Positions 1 to 6,985 of a DNA stretch of 20,884 nucleotides are shown piece by piece. The position numbers were made by a program, and so were the translations under genes. The notes under the pieces were generated by a model. That model did no database searches and was not told where the DNA came from. It saw nothing but the letters and a program-made list of their open reading frames with translations. How positions within the stretch are numbered: position 1 is the first letter of the stretch; every line of letters begins with the position of its first letter. The DNA is from Bacteroidales bacterium (lineage in GTDB: Bacteria > Bacteroidota > Bacteroidia > Bacteroidales > Muribaculaceae). The stretch lies in assembly GCA_004552395.1 (NCBI GenBank), contig SFOK01000021.1, positions 1-20,884 on the forward strand, given 5' to 3'.

Positions 1-1368
1 TGGCGACAGAGGCTCGCCGGCCGTGGCTGTGACTCCGGTCAGCTTCAGATGCCTGAGCAGTTCAAGAGCAGAGTCGAACTCGAGCACGATGGTATCGGTC
101 CAAACCTTCGCGTGAGCGAATTTCTCTCTCAGCACCCCCTCTATCTTCGCGGGTTCTGGATAACGCAGGTCCGACTTACGCACGGACTGAAGTTCTGTCA
201 GATTGCCGGGCGCGAAGGTGGCCATGGCAAGCAATCCGTCCGCTGACAGAAGGCGCCCGCAGTTTGCGAGGAATGAGGGTATGTCGCTGAACCACTGTAT
301 TGCCGATGATGAGCATATCAGCTCGAAACGCTCGCTCTCGGTCCCTGAGGCCTGTTGCGCGGCATACAGCTCGGCGTCGCATTGCAGATACCTCTCGCTC
401 CCTGACACGCGGAACGGTCCGCAGGGACATAGATCGGCAAACACGGCCTCGCCGGCATCGAGGAAGCGCGCAAGAGCGTAGGTCAGCAGACCGTTACCGC
501 AACCGATCTCCAGCATGTTGCGTACATTAAGCCGCATATCGTCGTAGAGCACACCCTCAGTGCTCGGGTTGAGCGAGTCGGTATTGATACCGCGCTTATG
601 ACGTGTTAGGGTCATCCTCACGGCGTCGGCCAGACGGAGCGCTATCATCTTTTGCGCCACTGCATTGGTATTATAGGTCTCGGCGCTGCGGGTAAAGAGC
701 CTCCCGATCTTGCCGGTATCCACTATGCAGCGGTCTATTATTGTCTGTATATCAACGTAGTGAGGCGAGTCGAGATGCTCTGTCTCAACACGGCGCATGG
801 CCCAGAATCGGCTCTGCGCTTCGGAGGGGATGATTCTGTCGCCGTCGGCTATGAAGGCTTTGTTCCAGGTTATCGGCGCGCCGGCCGCCGTCGTCTCTGC
901 AAACAGCAACTGCGCGCGCAGGGCCTCTGTGTCGGCTTGCTCGGGGAAGAGGTCGGCCGCGGCTTTGAAATCGGCTCCGGAGGCGAACATGCGGCGGCGG
1001 AACTTCTGCAGCGACGCCTCGGAGAGTCCTTCGCGAGTGCCGCGGAAAATAGCCTCCGGTATACCCGTGAGGTCATCGGAGGGCATGGAGGTACCGTTCA
1101 CCGCAAAGGCCGCTGCGGGCGGCTGTATCCCCTCGAAAAGCAGCTCTGAGGCAAACACTCCCAGTGACCAGGCGAAAAGGTAAATGGTGGGATATTCGGC
1201 TATCTGCAGCCGCACCTCATCGATACCTTCGGTGTCGATGCCGGTCACAAGCGCTATGTCCCAGCCGGGTTTCCGGACATGCCGGTACATCTCCCCGGAT
1301 GTTGACCATCCGCCATAGATTAGCAGCAGACGTCGGTTGCCTTGCGAACTGATGATCTCAAACTTCAT
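1..1368 (-). CDS. bioGC: BioG-BioC fusion: pimeloyl-ACP methyl ester esterase plus malonyl-ACP O-methyltransferase (3' end outside window)
   Basis: The frame is open for 456 codons from ATG at 1368 to the window edge, so the C-terminus is missing. Residues 1 to about 215 resemble BioG (DUF452 alpha/beta hydrolase): GGW near 19-21, nucleophile motif WSLG with Ser68, the NGT segment at 91-93, Asp175/177, and a probable catalytic His203 in SPHY. Residues about 220-456 resemble BioC: SAM-binding motif LEIGCGNG at 286-293, then LLRHLKLTGV near 437-446, close to the usual BioC C-terminal part. In the known pathway BioC methylates malonyl-ACP to enter fatty acid synthesis, and BioG later removes the methyl group from pimeloyl-ACP methyl ester. 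The start overlaps the bioF stop by 11 bases, indicating translational coupling. Fusions of this kind are known in Bacteroides. bioD may follow outside the window. Confidence 0.9.
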   Translation of the reverse strand, partial: MKFEIISSQGNRRLLLIYGGWSTSGEMYRHVRKPGWDIALVTGIDTEGIDEVRLQIAEYPTIYLFAWSLGVFASELLFEGIQPPAAAFAVNGTSMPSDDLTGIPEAIFRGTREGLSEASLQKFRRRMFASGADFKAAADLFPEQADTEALRAQLLFAETTAAGAPITWNKAFIADGDRIIPSEAQSRFWAMRRVETEHLDSPHYVDIQTIIDRCIVDTGKIGRLFTRSAETYNTNAVAQKMIALRLADAVRMTLTRHKRGINTDSLNPSTEGVLYDDMRLNVRNMLEIGCGNGLLTYALARFLDAGEAVFADLCPCGPFRVSGSERYLQCDAELYAAQQASGTESERFELICSSSAIQWFSDIPSFLANCGRLLSADGLLAMATFAPGNLTELQSVRKSDLRYPEPAKIEGVLREKFAHAKVWTDTIVLEFDSALELLRHLKLTGVTATAGEPLSP

Positions 1369-2572
1369 GCCACGAGTCTTTTAAAGCGCTGAGTATCTTG
1401 TCTATATCGGCTTCTGTCATGGCCGCGTTCAGGCTTATGCGCAGTCGCTCGGTGCCGGGCGGCACGGTAGGACGGCGTATCGGAAGCGCGAGCACACCGC
1501 GTCGGCGCATAGCCTCGCTCAGCCTGACGGCCTTTTCCGATGATCCGCACATCACGGGCAGTATCTGTGAATCCGACACGCACGTTTCGCCGGTCACTTC
1601 CTCCACACCGGCCTTGAGTCGCGCCGCGATCTTGCGCAGATGCTCGCGCTCGGCTCGCATGCCGGTCAGACACCGGAACCGGCTCGCTGACCAGATCACT
1701 GATACGGGCGGAAGTGCCGTGGAGAAAATGAAGCTGCGGGCGGCGTTGATCATATACTCTTTGAGCAACGGCGAAAGTATGGCAAACGCGCCCGATGAGG
1801 CCGCGGCTTTCCCAAGCGTGCCTATGAGACAGTCAACCTGCGCGAGTATGCCGGTCTCCTCGCAGAGTCCGAGCCCGCGCTCTCCTCTCACTCCGAAGCC
1901 GTGGGCCTCGTCGATGTAGAGCATCATGCCGGGATACTGTTCTTTAAGTGCGGCCAACTCCCGCAGCGGGGCACAGTCACCGTCCATGCTGTAGATGCTC
2001 TCGGCGATCACAAGCACTCGGTCGTAGCTGCCTGCCTCGGTGTCGAGAATCTTTCTGAGCGAGGTGAGGTCGTTGTGGCGAAAACGTTTGAAGGGGGCTT
2101 TGGAGAGGAATATGCCGTCGATTATGCTGGCATGCACGAGCTTGTCGGCCACGATCAGCGTGCCGGGTATGGCAAGAGCGGCCACACATCCCGTGTTGGC
2201 ATGGTAGCCGGAGTTGAAAATCAGTGCCGGCCGACCGTATTCGCTCTCCAAGTCACACTCGAAGCTCGTGTAAGCGTCCTGACGGCTCATCAGCAGCCGC
2301 GACGCCAAACTCCCCATCAGTGCCTCCGCCTCACCCTTCTCTCCGTAGCAGCTAACCATCTCAATCTCTCTTCGTTCCTTCTCTCCCCCGCCTACATCAA
2401 TCAGGGAGCGAAGGAATCTCTGCGTGGCTGCGGTGTCGCGCCCGAGACCCATATAATCATTGTCGGTGCAGTCGAGCAGTCCGGCCGCATTGCCGTGGTC
2501 GAGTGTGCGGAGACGTCCCTCGGCCTTAAGCGAGGCGAGTATTTGGGCGTATGCCTGCGCGGCTTCAGTCAT
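1358..2572 (-). CDS. bioF: 8-amino-7-oxononanoate (KAPA) synthase
   Basis: 404 residues; a PLP-dependent alpha-oxoamine synthase that condenses pimeloyl-ACP with L-alanine to KAPA in biotin synthesis. Visible signatures are NDYMGLG at 38-44, FNSGYHANTG at 119-128, KLVHASIIDG at 144-153, ESIYSMDGD at 191-199, the PLP aspartate in YIDEAHGFGVRG (Asp221), and the PLP lysine Lys255 in GTLGKA. It is slightly longer than the usual 380-390 residues because a charged stretch of about 24 residues (about 61-86) lies between FLRSL and SLASRLL, where the family normally has a short link. The start overlaps the bioA stop by 8 bases (ATGACTGA), and the stop overlaps the bioGC start, so the three genes form one tightly coupled operon. 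Confidence 0.93.
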   Translation of the reverse strand: MTEAAQAYAQILASLKAEGRLRTLDHGNAAGLLDCTDNDYMGLGRDTAATQRFLRSLIDVGGGEKERREIEMVSCYGEKGEAEALMGSLASRLLMSRQDAYTSFECDLESEYGRPALIFNSGYHANTGCVAALAIPGTLIVADKLVHASIIDGIFLSKAPFKRFRHNDLTSLRKILDTEAGSYDRVLVIAESIYSMDGDCAPLRELAALKEQYPGMMLYIDEAHGFGVRGERGLGLCEETGILAQVDCLIGTLGKAAASSGAFAILSPLLKEYMINAARSFIFSTALPPVSVIWSASRFRCLTGMRAEREHLRKIAARLKAGVEEVTGETCVSDSQILPVMCGSSEKAVRLSEAMRRRGVLALPIRRPTVPPGTERLRISLNAAMTEADIDKILSALKDSWHEV

Positions 2573-3851
2573 GCTCGTAGAGTTCCTTTATGATCGAAAT
2601 GAGTGCGTCGGCCAACTTCTCTACCTGCTCGTCGGTGACAGCCATATACGGTGGCATGATGTAAGCGTTGTGGCCGAACGGACGTATCCACACGCCTTTC
2701 TCCACACAGAGCTTCTGGAACGGACCGAGTTCGACCTCGGGCACGAGCTCAATCACGCCGATGCCGCCGAGCACTCTCACCTCTCTGACGCACTTGAGGC
2801 TGCGGGCGGGTTCAAGCAGCTCGCGCAGCTTCTGTTCCAGATGTCGCACCTTCCCCTGCCAGTCCTGCGAGAGCAGAAGTCGTGTAGAGGCGAGACCCAC
2901 CGCACACGCAAGCGGGTTGGCCATGAATGTGGGGCCGTGCATCATCACGCCTGCGTCGCCGGATGATATCATGTCAGCCACTCGGTGGTTCGTGGCCACG
3001 GCCGAAAGCGTCATGTAACCGCCTGTAAGTGACTTGCCTATGCACATTATGTCGGGCTCAACACCGGCATGTTCCCAGGCAAAGAGCTTACCCGTGCGGC
3101 CAAATCCGGTAGCTATCTCGTCGAATATCAGTAGTATACCGAGCTCGTCGCACTCTTTGCGCAACTCTCTGAGATACTGCGGGTTGTAGAAACGCATGCC
3201 TCCGGCGCCCTGAACCACCGGCTCCAGAATCACGCCGGCAAGCTCGGAGGCTTTCTCGCGCAGCAGCTTGCGCATCGGCTCGAAGGTCTCGGGGCGCCAC
3301 TCCTCGCCGAACTTGCACTCGGGCGACGGCGCGAAATAGCGCACGGGCAGCTCGCCGCCGAAGACGCCGTGCATGCCGGTGACCGGATCGCAGACGCTCA
3401 TGGCGTTCCAAGTGTCGCCGTGGTAGCCGCTGCGGATCGTCGCGAAGTTGGTGCGCCGGCGGTCGTTCTGCGCCTGCACAGCCATCTTCATGGCTACCTC
3501 GGTGGCCACCGAGCCTGAGTCCGCATAGAAAAGATGCTCCATGCTCGGCGGCAGTATGGAGAGCAGCAACTTGCCTAACTCGATGGCGGGATCGTGGGTG
3601 AAACCGCCGAACATCACATGGCTCATGCGGGAAATTTGCTCCTTAACTGCCTCATTCAGAACGGGATGATTGTAGCCGTGGATCACACACCACCACGACG
3701 ACATACCGTCGATAAGCTCGGTGCCGTCGGCCAAAGTTATCAGGCAGCCTTTGGCATGATCAACCTTATATGTCGGGAGAGGATTGTGGGTCGATGTATA
3801 AGGATGCCACAGATGCCTGCGGTCGAATTCAGAATAATTGCTCTCTTTCAT
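2565..3851 (-). CDS. bioA: Adenosylmethionine-8-amino-7-oxononanoate aminotransferase (DAPA synthase)
   Basis: 428 residues, the normal length for BioA, a class III PLP aminotransferase that converts KAPA to DAPA with S-adenosylmethionine as amino donor. Residues supporting the call are HLWHPYTS at 13-20, the substrate-pocket SSWWCVIHGYNHP at 51-63, SGYHGDTWNAMSV at 141-153, the PLP aspartate in FDEIATGFGRTG (Asp244), and the Schiff-base lysine Lys273 in IGKSLTGGYM. HLWHPYT and SSWW distinguish BioA from ornithine or GABA aminotransferases. It is the first gene of the operon, transcribed away from the HAD gene at 4111. The leader is AT-rich with no clear Shine-Dalgarno site, as is usual in Bacteroidetes. 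Confidence 0.94.
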   Translation of the reverse strand: MKESNYSEFDRRHLWHPYTSTHNPLPTYKVDHAKGCLITLADGTELIDGMSSWWCVIHGYNHPVLNEAVKEQISRMSHVMFGGFTHDPAIELGKLLLSILPPSMEHLFYADSGSVATEVAMKMAVQAQNDRRRTNFATIRSGYHGDTWNAMSVCDPVTGMHGVFGGELPVRYFAPSPECKFGEEWRPETFEPMRKLLREKASELAGVILEPVVQGAGGMRFYNPQYLRELRKECDELGILLIFDEIATGFGRTGKLFAWEHAGVEPDIMCIGKSLTGGYMTLSAVATNHRVADMISSGDAGVMMHGPTFMANPLACAVGLASTRLLLSQDWQGKVRHLEQKLRELLEPARSLKCVREVRVLGGIGVIELVPEVELGPFQKLCVEKGVWIRPFGHNAYIMPPYMAVTDEQVEKLADALISIIKELYEHD

Positions 3852-3886
3852 TTCTGTCTTGATGCTTTCCTTAAAAGTATATTTTC

Positions 3887-3906
3887 GGAATTATATTTGT
3901 AATTTC
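3887..3906. promoter_or_regulatory. Imperfect palindrome upstream of bioA, possible operator
   Basis: GGAATTA, six bases, TAATTTC forms a 20-bp palindrome with one mismatched pair, 36-55 bases upstream of the bioA ATG in an AT-rich stretch. On the minus strand a weak -7-like TACTTTTA lies just downstream of it. This position would suit a repressor site. It does not match the BirA, BioR or BioQ operators I remember, so binding by a biotin regulator is speculation. Confidence 0.25.
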
Positions 3907-3941
3907 ATCCGAAATCTAAGTAACTCGCAAAAATTAGACGA

Positions 3942-4076
3942 TACATAATTGCGAAGGATTTTTGTGTGATTTGGCCGGTTGAGCGAAGGAGTGTAGCGGG
4001 CTACATGACTGAGCTCCAACGGACAAAGCGCAAAAAAGACGAGCAAGTATGTGTCAGAATCATGAGTTACATAATT
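3942..4076. repeat. MITE-like structured intergenic element flanked by 9-bp direct repeats
   Basis: Between divergent bioA and the HAD gene, TACATAATT occurs at 3942-3950 and again at 4068-4076, enclosing 117 bases with no coding frame. Inside, the arm at 3959-3984 is largely complementary to 4013-4037, and the centre (3992-4005) is a perfect hairpin, TGTAGC-GG-GCTACA. The whole can fold into one long imperfect stem of about 80 bases. The composition is unlike the neighbouring genes. The flanking repeats look like a target-site duplication, although the inverted arms do not reach the very ends. A structured RNA or a bidirectional regulatory repeat are alternatives. Confidence 0.6.
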
Positions 4077-4110
4077 TGTTTTACCATTAACTGATTGTTA
4101 AGAGTTACTT

Positions 4111-4956
4111 ATGCGCACTCTGTATGTTACAGACCTTGACGGCACGCTTCTCGACAACCGTTCGCTGGCAAGCGATTCCTCGCAGCTGATGCTCAACCGG
4201 GCTGTGGAGCGCGGAGCCATGTTCACCGTGGCCACGGCGCGTACACCGGCAACCGTCGACACGCTTATGCGCGGCATCGACATGCGTCTTCCCGGGGTGG
4301 TGATCACCGGCTGTGCTTACTACGATTTCCGGCACCGGCGGCTGCTCGATCCCAGGGTCATGAAAGAGTCGGCGGCCGACCGTCTTGTGGGCGAATGGCG
4401 CGAAAGCGGACTCTCGGCCTTTGTCTACACCATTAATGCCGAAGGGATACTCGAAGTCTACCATATAGGGCCGCTCTCGGATCTGGAGCGCACTTTCATA
4501 TCCGAGCGCGACAAGACGCCCGTAAAGCGCTTCTATGTGCCCGAATCGGGCGAATCGGTGCTCCCCTCCCGTCTTGACAATGTGATGCTTTTCTTCGGGC
4601 TGCAGCCCACCGAACCGGCCCATGAGCTCTATGAGAAACTCAAAGCCGAGATGAGCGGCGCCGAGATAGCCCCGCAGTTCTACCATGATATATACGGCGA
4701 CGCCATAGGCGAGCTCGAGATATTCCCTGCCGGAGTCTCCAAAGCCTCCGCCCTCGAGAAGCTCGCATCCGATCTGGCGGCGGACCGTCTCGTGGTCTTC
4801 GGCGACAACGTCAACGACATACCGATGATGCGTCTGGCCGACGAAGCGATAGCCGTGGCCAATGCCAAAGAGGACGTGAAAGCGGTAGCCACAGCCGTGA
4901 TCGGGCCCAACACCGACGATGCCGTGGCACGGTTCATCCTCAACGAAACCCTCTGA
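4111..4956 (+). CDS. Cof-type HAD family hydrolase (probable sugar or nucleotide phosphatase)
   Basis: 281 residues, a normal length for the Cof/IIB branch of the haloacid dehalogenase superfamily. Motif I is DLDGTLLDN at 8-16, with nucleophile Asp8 and acid/base Asp10. Motif II is the Thr in VATARTPATV near 40-49. Motif IV is FGDNVNDIPMM near 230-240, followed by the family-typical AVANAKEDVKAVATAV. The segment between motifs II and III is the IIB alpha/beta cap that sets substrate choice. These cytosolic enzymes dephosphorylate small phosphorylated metabolites, and the substrate cannot be read from sequence. The start follows the repeat element, without a clear Shine-Dalgarno site. Its stop is 3 bases before the histidine kinase start, so the two are probably cotranscribed. 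Confidence 0.9.
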   Translation: MRTLYVTDLDGTLLDNRSLASDSSQLMLNRAVERGAMFTVATARTPATVDTLMRGIDMRLPGVVITGCAYYDFRHRRLLDPRVMKESAADRLVGEWRESGLSAFVYTINAEGILEVYHIGPLSDLERTFISERDKTPVKRFYVPESGESVLPSRLDNVMLFFGLQPTEPAHELYEKLKAEMSGAEIAPQFYHDIYGDAIGELEIFPAGVSKASALEKLASDLAADRLVVFGDNVNDIPMMRLADEAIAVANAKEDVKAVATAVIGPNTDDAVARFILNETL

Positions 4957-4959
4957 TCC

Positions 4960-6186
4960 ATGCTCAACTACACCTTCTACGACCGCCGGCGCCTCGGGAA
5001 AGCCGTATTCTTTCTCGCTTCCATCACCGCCATCATAGTCTTCCTGTTCGTCTCCAACAACCTCGTGAAGGGTCTCGGACGGCAGGAGAGCCAGCGCATG
5101 AAGATCTGGGCCGACGCCACCAAGCGTCTCGTTCAGCAGGACTCCAACACCGACATAGAGTTTCTGTTCTCCATCATAGAACAGAACGACAATATCCCCG
5201 TGCTTATAGCCGACGAGCAGGGCAACATACTCGATCAGCGCAACTTCGACCTCCCCGACTCGCGCCACGAGAAAAAGATGTACACCGATCTCAGCGACCG
5301 CGACCGTGACTATCTCAGCTCACGTCTTAAACGCGCCATAGGCGCCTCGTCGCTTCGCGAAGCCGCCTCGCGCAATCCGCACATCATAGCCATCGATGTG
5401 GCCGGTACACCGCAATACATCTATTTTGAGGACTCCGATCTGCTTCACCGCCTGAGCTGGTACCCTTACATCCAGATGGGCGTCATGATATTCTTGGCCG
5501 TGATAGTGTTCATCACCATTGTATACACCAAGCGCGCCGAGCAGAACCGCGTCTGGGTGGGACTCTCCAAAGAGACAGCGCATCAGCTCGGCACTCCCAT
5601 ATCCTCGCTCATGGCCTGGACAGAGCTCCTCGGAAGCTACGGTGTAGACAAGTCCGTGGTGGAAGAGATCAACAAGGATGTGAAGCGTCTGAGCACCATA
5701 GCCGAACGTTTCTCGAAGATAGGCAGCGTGCCCGAACTCGAGCTCGAATACCTCAACGAAACCATCGACAAATCGCTCGCTTACATGCGTTCCCGCGTCT
5801 CTGGCAAAGTGGAGTTACGCCTCAACCTCTCCGACGATGACCACGGAGCCATGCTCTCGCGCTCTCTCTTCGAATGGGTCATGGAGAATCTGGTCAAGAA
5901 TGCTGTGGACGCCATGGGAGGGAAACCCGGCACTATCACAATCACCACCGGACAGGAACGCGACCGCCTCTACATCGATGTGAGCGATACCGGCAAAGGT
6001 ATACACAAGAAGAACTTCAAGAATGTGTTCAACCCCGGATTCACCACCAAAAAACGCGGCTGGGGACTCGGCCTCACACTCGTGAAACGTATCATAGAGG
6101 AGTACCACAAGGGGCGGATATATGTGAAGTCATCCGAGCCCGGCGTCGGCACCATATTCCGCATCGAGCTTCCCACGGCATCATGA
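4960..6186 (+). CDS. Membrane sensor histidine kinase, orphan
   Basis: 408 residues. A first membrane segment lies at about 14-32. A sensory region of about 135 residues (33-167, presumably periplasmic) follows, then a second membrane segment at about 172-190. The dimerisation/phosphoacceptor region carries ETAHQLGTPISSL with His208, a variant common in Bacteroidetes kinases. The ATPase domain has the N box ENLVKNAVDAM (309-319), the G1 box DTGKGI (343-348), the F box NPGFTT and the G2 box GWGLGL (367-372). No HAMP domain is obvious, and no response regulator lies beside it. It is coupled to the upstream HAD phosphatase by a 3-base gap. The signal sensed is unknown. Confidence 0.9.
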   Translation: MLNYTFYDRRRLGKAVFFLASITAIIVFLFVSNNLVKGLGRQESQRMKIWADATKRLVQQDSNTDIEFLFSIIEQNDNIPVLIADEQGNILDQRNFDLPDSRHEKKMYTDLSDRDRDYLSSRLKRAIGASSLREAASRNPHIIAIDVAGTPQYIYFEDSDLLHRLSWYPYIQMGVMIFLAVIVFITIVYTKRAEQNRVWVGLSKETAHQLGTPISSLMAWTELLGSYGVDKSVVEEINKDVKRLSTIAERFSKIGSVPELELEYLNETIDKSLAYMRSRVSGKVELRLNLSDDDHGAMLSRSLFEWVMENLVKNAVDAMGGKPGTITITTGQERDRLYIDVSDTGKGIHKKNFKNVFNPGFTTKKRGWGLGLTLVKRIIEEYHKGRIYVKSSEPGVGTIFRIELPTAS

Positions 6187-6211
6187 TTCAGTTGCCGGAT
6201 TTATAAGGGCA

Positions 6212-6246
6212 ATTGAGGGCCGGTTGGGGGCAGATTGAGGGCCGGT
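6212..6246. repeat. Direct repeat ATTGAGGGCCGGT, two copies
   Basis: ATTGAGGGCCGGT occurs at 6212-6224 and 6234-6246, 22 bases apart, just after the kinase stop codon. The second copy runs directly into the 9-bp tandem repeat that follows. No function can be assigned. Confidence 0.7.
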
Positions 6247-6299
6247 AGCTAAGATAGCTAAAATAGCTCAGATAGCTCAGATAATTCAGATAACTTAGA
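6246..6299. repeat. 9-bp tandem repeat, six degenerate units (TAGCTCAGA)
   Basis: Six contiguous 9-base units: TAGCTAAGA, TAGCTAAAA, TAGCTCAGA, TAGCTCAGA, TAATTCAGA, TAACTTAGA. The tract lies between the kinase gene and the ccsA remnant. Related 9-base units recur at 6811-6855 (other orientation), 15808-15843 and 20429-20464, all outside intact genes. Confidence 0.85.
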
Positions 6300-6341
6300 T
6301 TCCCGATGAGGGCAAAGATGGGGCTGTGTCGTAATTGAGAT

Positions 6342-6485
6342 TTACGGCGCAGCCTCCTTTTTGATAGCCGGCAGCTCGTAGTTGAGGATATGGCTGTGCG
6401 ACTTGCGCAGATAGGCTATCAGAGGGCGCAGCGAGATGCGGTAGTCCTCCCAGGGCAGTCCGCTCACAAGGTTGATCACGGCCAG
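6342..6485 (-). pseudogene. Coding-like C-terminal fragment of an unidentified protein, opposite to the ccsA remnant
   Basis: Read on the minus strand, this stretch gives about 47 codons ending in TAA at 6344-6342, containing GLPWEDYR and LRKSHSHILNYELP. Its codon choice (ATA and ATC for Ile, CTG and CTC for Leu, CGC for Arg) matches genuine genes in the window, whereas the plus strand has an in-frame stop at 6442-6444. It joins, near 6486, the plus-strand ccsA remnant reading the other way. I do not recognise the family. It is probably the 3' end of a gene brought here by inversion or deletion. Confidence 0.35.
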
Positions 6486-6489
6486 GAAA

Positions 6490-6765
6490 GTGCCTGCCGT
6501 GTTCCTGCTGGCCGCCGGCATAGTCAGCGGCGCCGTTTGGGCCAACCAGTCGTGGGGACGCTACTGGGGATGGGATCCGAAAGAGACCTGCGCTCTGGTG
6601 ATGATGCTCATATATTCTGTGCCTCTCCACTCCGGCTGCCGATGCTGCCGAGCCTTCCGCAAGCCCAAGGTACTGCACCTTTACCTGCTCATCGCAGTCT
6701 TCTCAGTGCTCTTCACTTACTTCGGTGCCAACTACCTCCTCGCCGGCCTCCACTCCTACGCCTGA
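6490..6765 (+). pseudogene. Remnant of cytochrome c biogenesis gene ccsA (3' end only)
   Basis: About 91 codons match the C-terminal part of the CcsA/CcsBA haem-handling membrane protein: GAVWANQSWGRYWGWDPKET (the tryptophan-rich WWD-type signature), then a membrane segment, TYFGANY, and the usual end GLHSYA followed by a stop. The family normally has several hundred residues before this, which are absent: an in-frame stop lies at 6442 and the sequence upstream of 6490 is unrelated. Inside the remnant, SGCRCCRAFRK looks like a short out-of-frame stretch. The alternate frame there would read RLPML, as if one base was lost and one gained. Six 9-bp units precede the remnant and five follow it. 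This is a dead gene fragment; it would lack the N-terminal membrane region and the upstream haem ligands. Confidence 0.8.
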
Positions 6766-6810
6766 CCGTCTCCGGGAACCCGATTCTCACTCTCCGGACT
6801 CCCCTACAGC

Positions 6811-6855
6811 TCCGATTACTCCGATTATTCTGAGAAATCCGATTGCTCAGATTAA
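6811..6855. repeat. 9-bp tandem repeat, five degenerate units (TCCGATTAN), opposite orientation
   Basis: Units TCCGATTAC, TCCGATTAT, TCTGAGAAA, TCCGATTGC, TCAGATTAA. Their reverse complements end in CGGA or CAGA, resembling the unit ends of the 6246-6299 tract, so the ccsA remnant sits between two tracts in roughly opposite orientation. Confidence 0.65.
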
Positions 6856-6926
6856 CCCATGAAATCCGGGCTTTTCTGGGGCTCCCGGCATTCAATACAT
6901 ACCTTTTTTGAGATTTTTATTATCAA

Positions 6927-6960
6927 TTTGTCACTCTTTAAAAATTATTTCCTAATTTTG
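6927..6960 (+). promoter_or_regulatory. Bacteroidetes-type promoter of the Lrp-family gene
   Basis: TTTG at 6927-6930 and a perfect -7 box TAATTTTG at 6953-6960, 22 bases apart, lie 25 bases upstream of the ATG at 6986. The spacing is slightly longer than the common 19-21. Confidence 0.75.
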
Positions 6961-6985
6961 CAGCGTATTTTAGTTATCAAATATT

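Noticed and set aside
4105..5268. A 387-codon open frame on the minus strand opposite the HAD and kinase genes.
   Set aside because: It spans two well-recognised genes on the other strand and its translation (rich in His, Gly, Val) has no protein-like motifs; it is a by-product of GC-rich codon use.
6246..6299. TAGCTCAGA repeats resemble the D-arm of tRNAs (TAGCTCAG).
   Set aside because: No anticodon arm, T-arm (GTTCGA) or acceptor stem is present, and the likeness comes from a 9-base tandem repeat.
6246..6299. CRISPR array, because of regular repeats between genes.
   Set aside because: The units are 9 bases with no spacers, and there are no cas genes.
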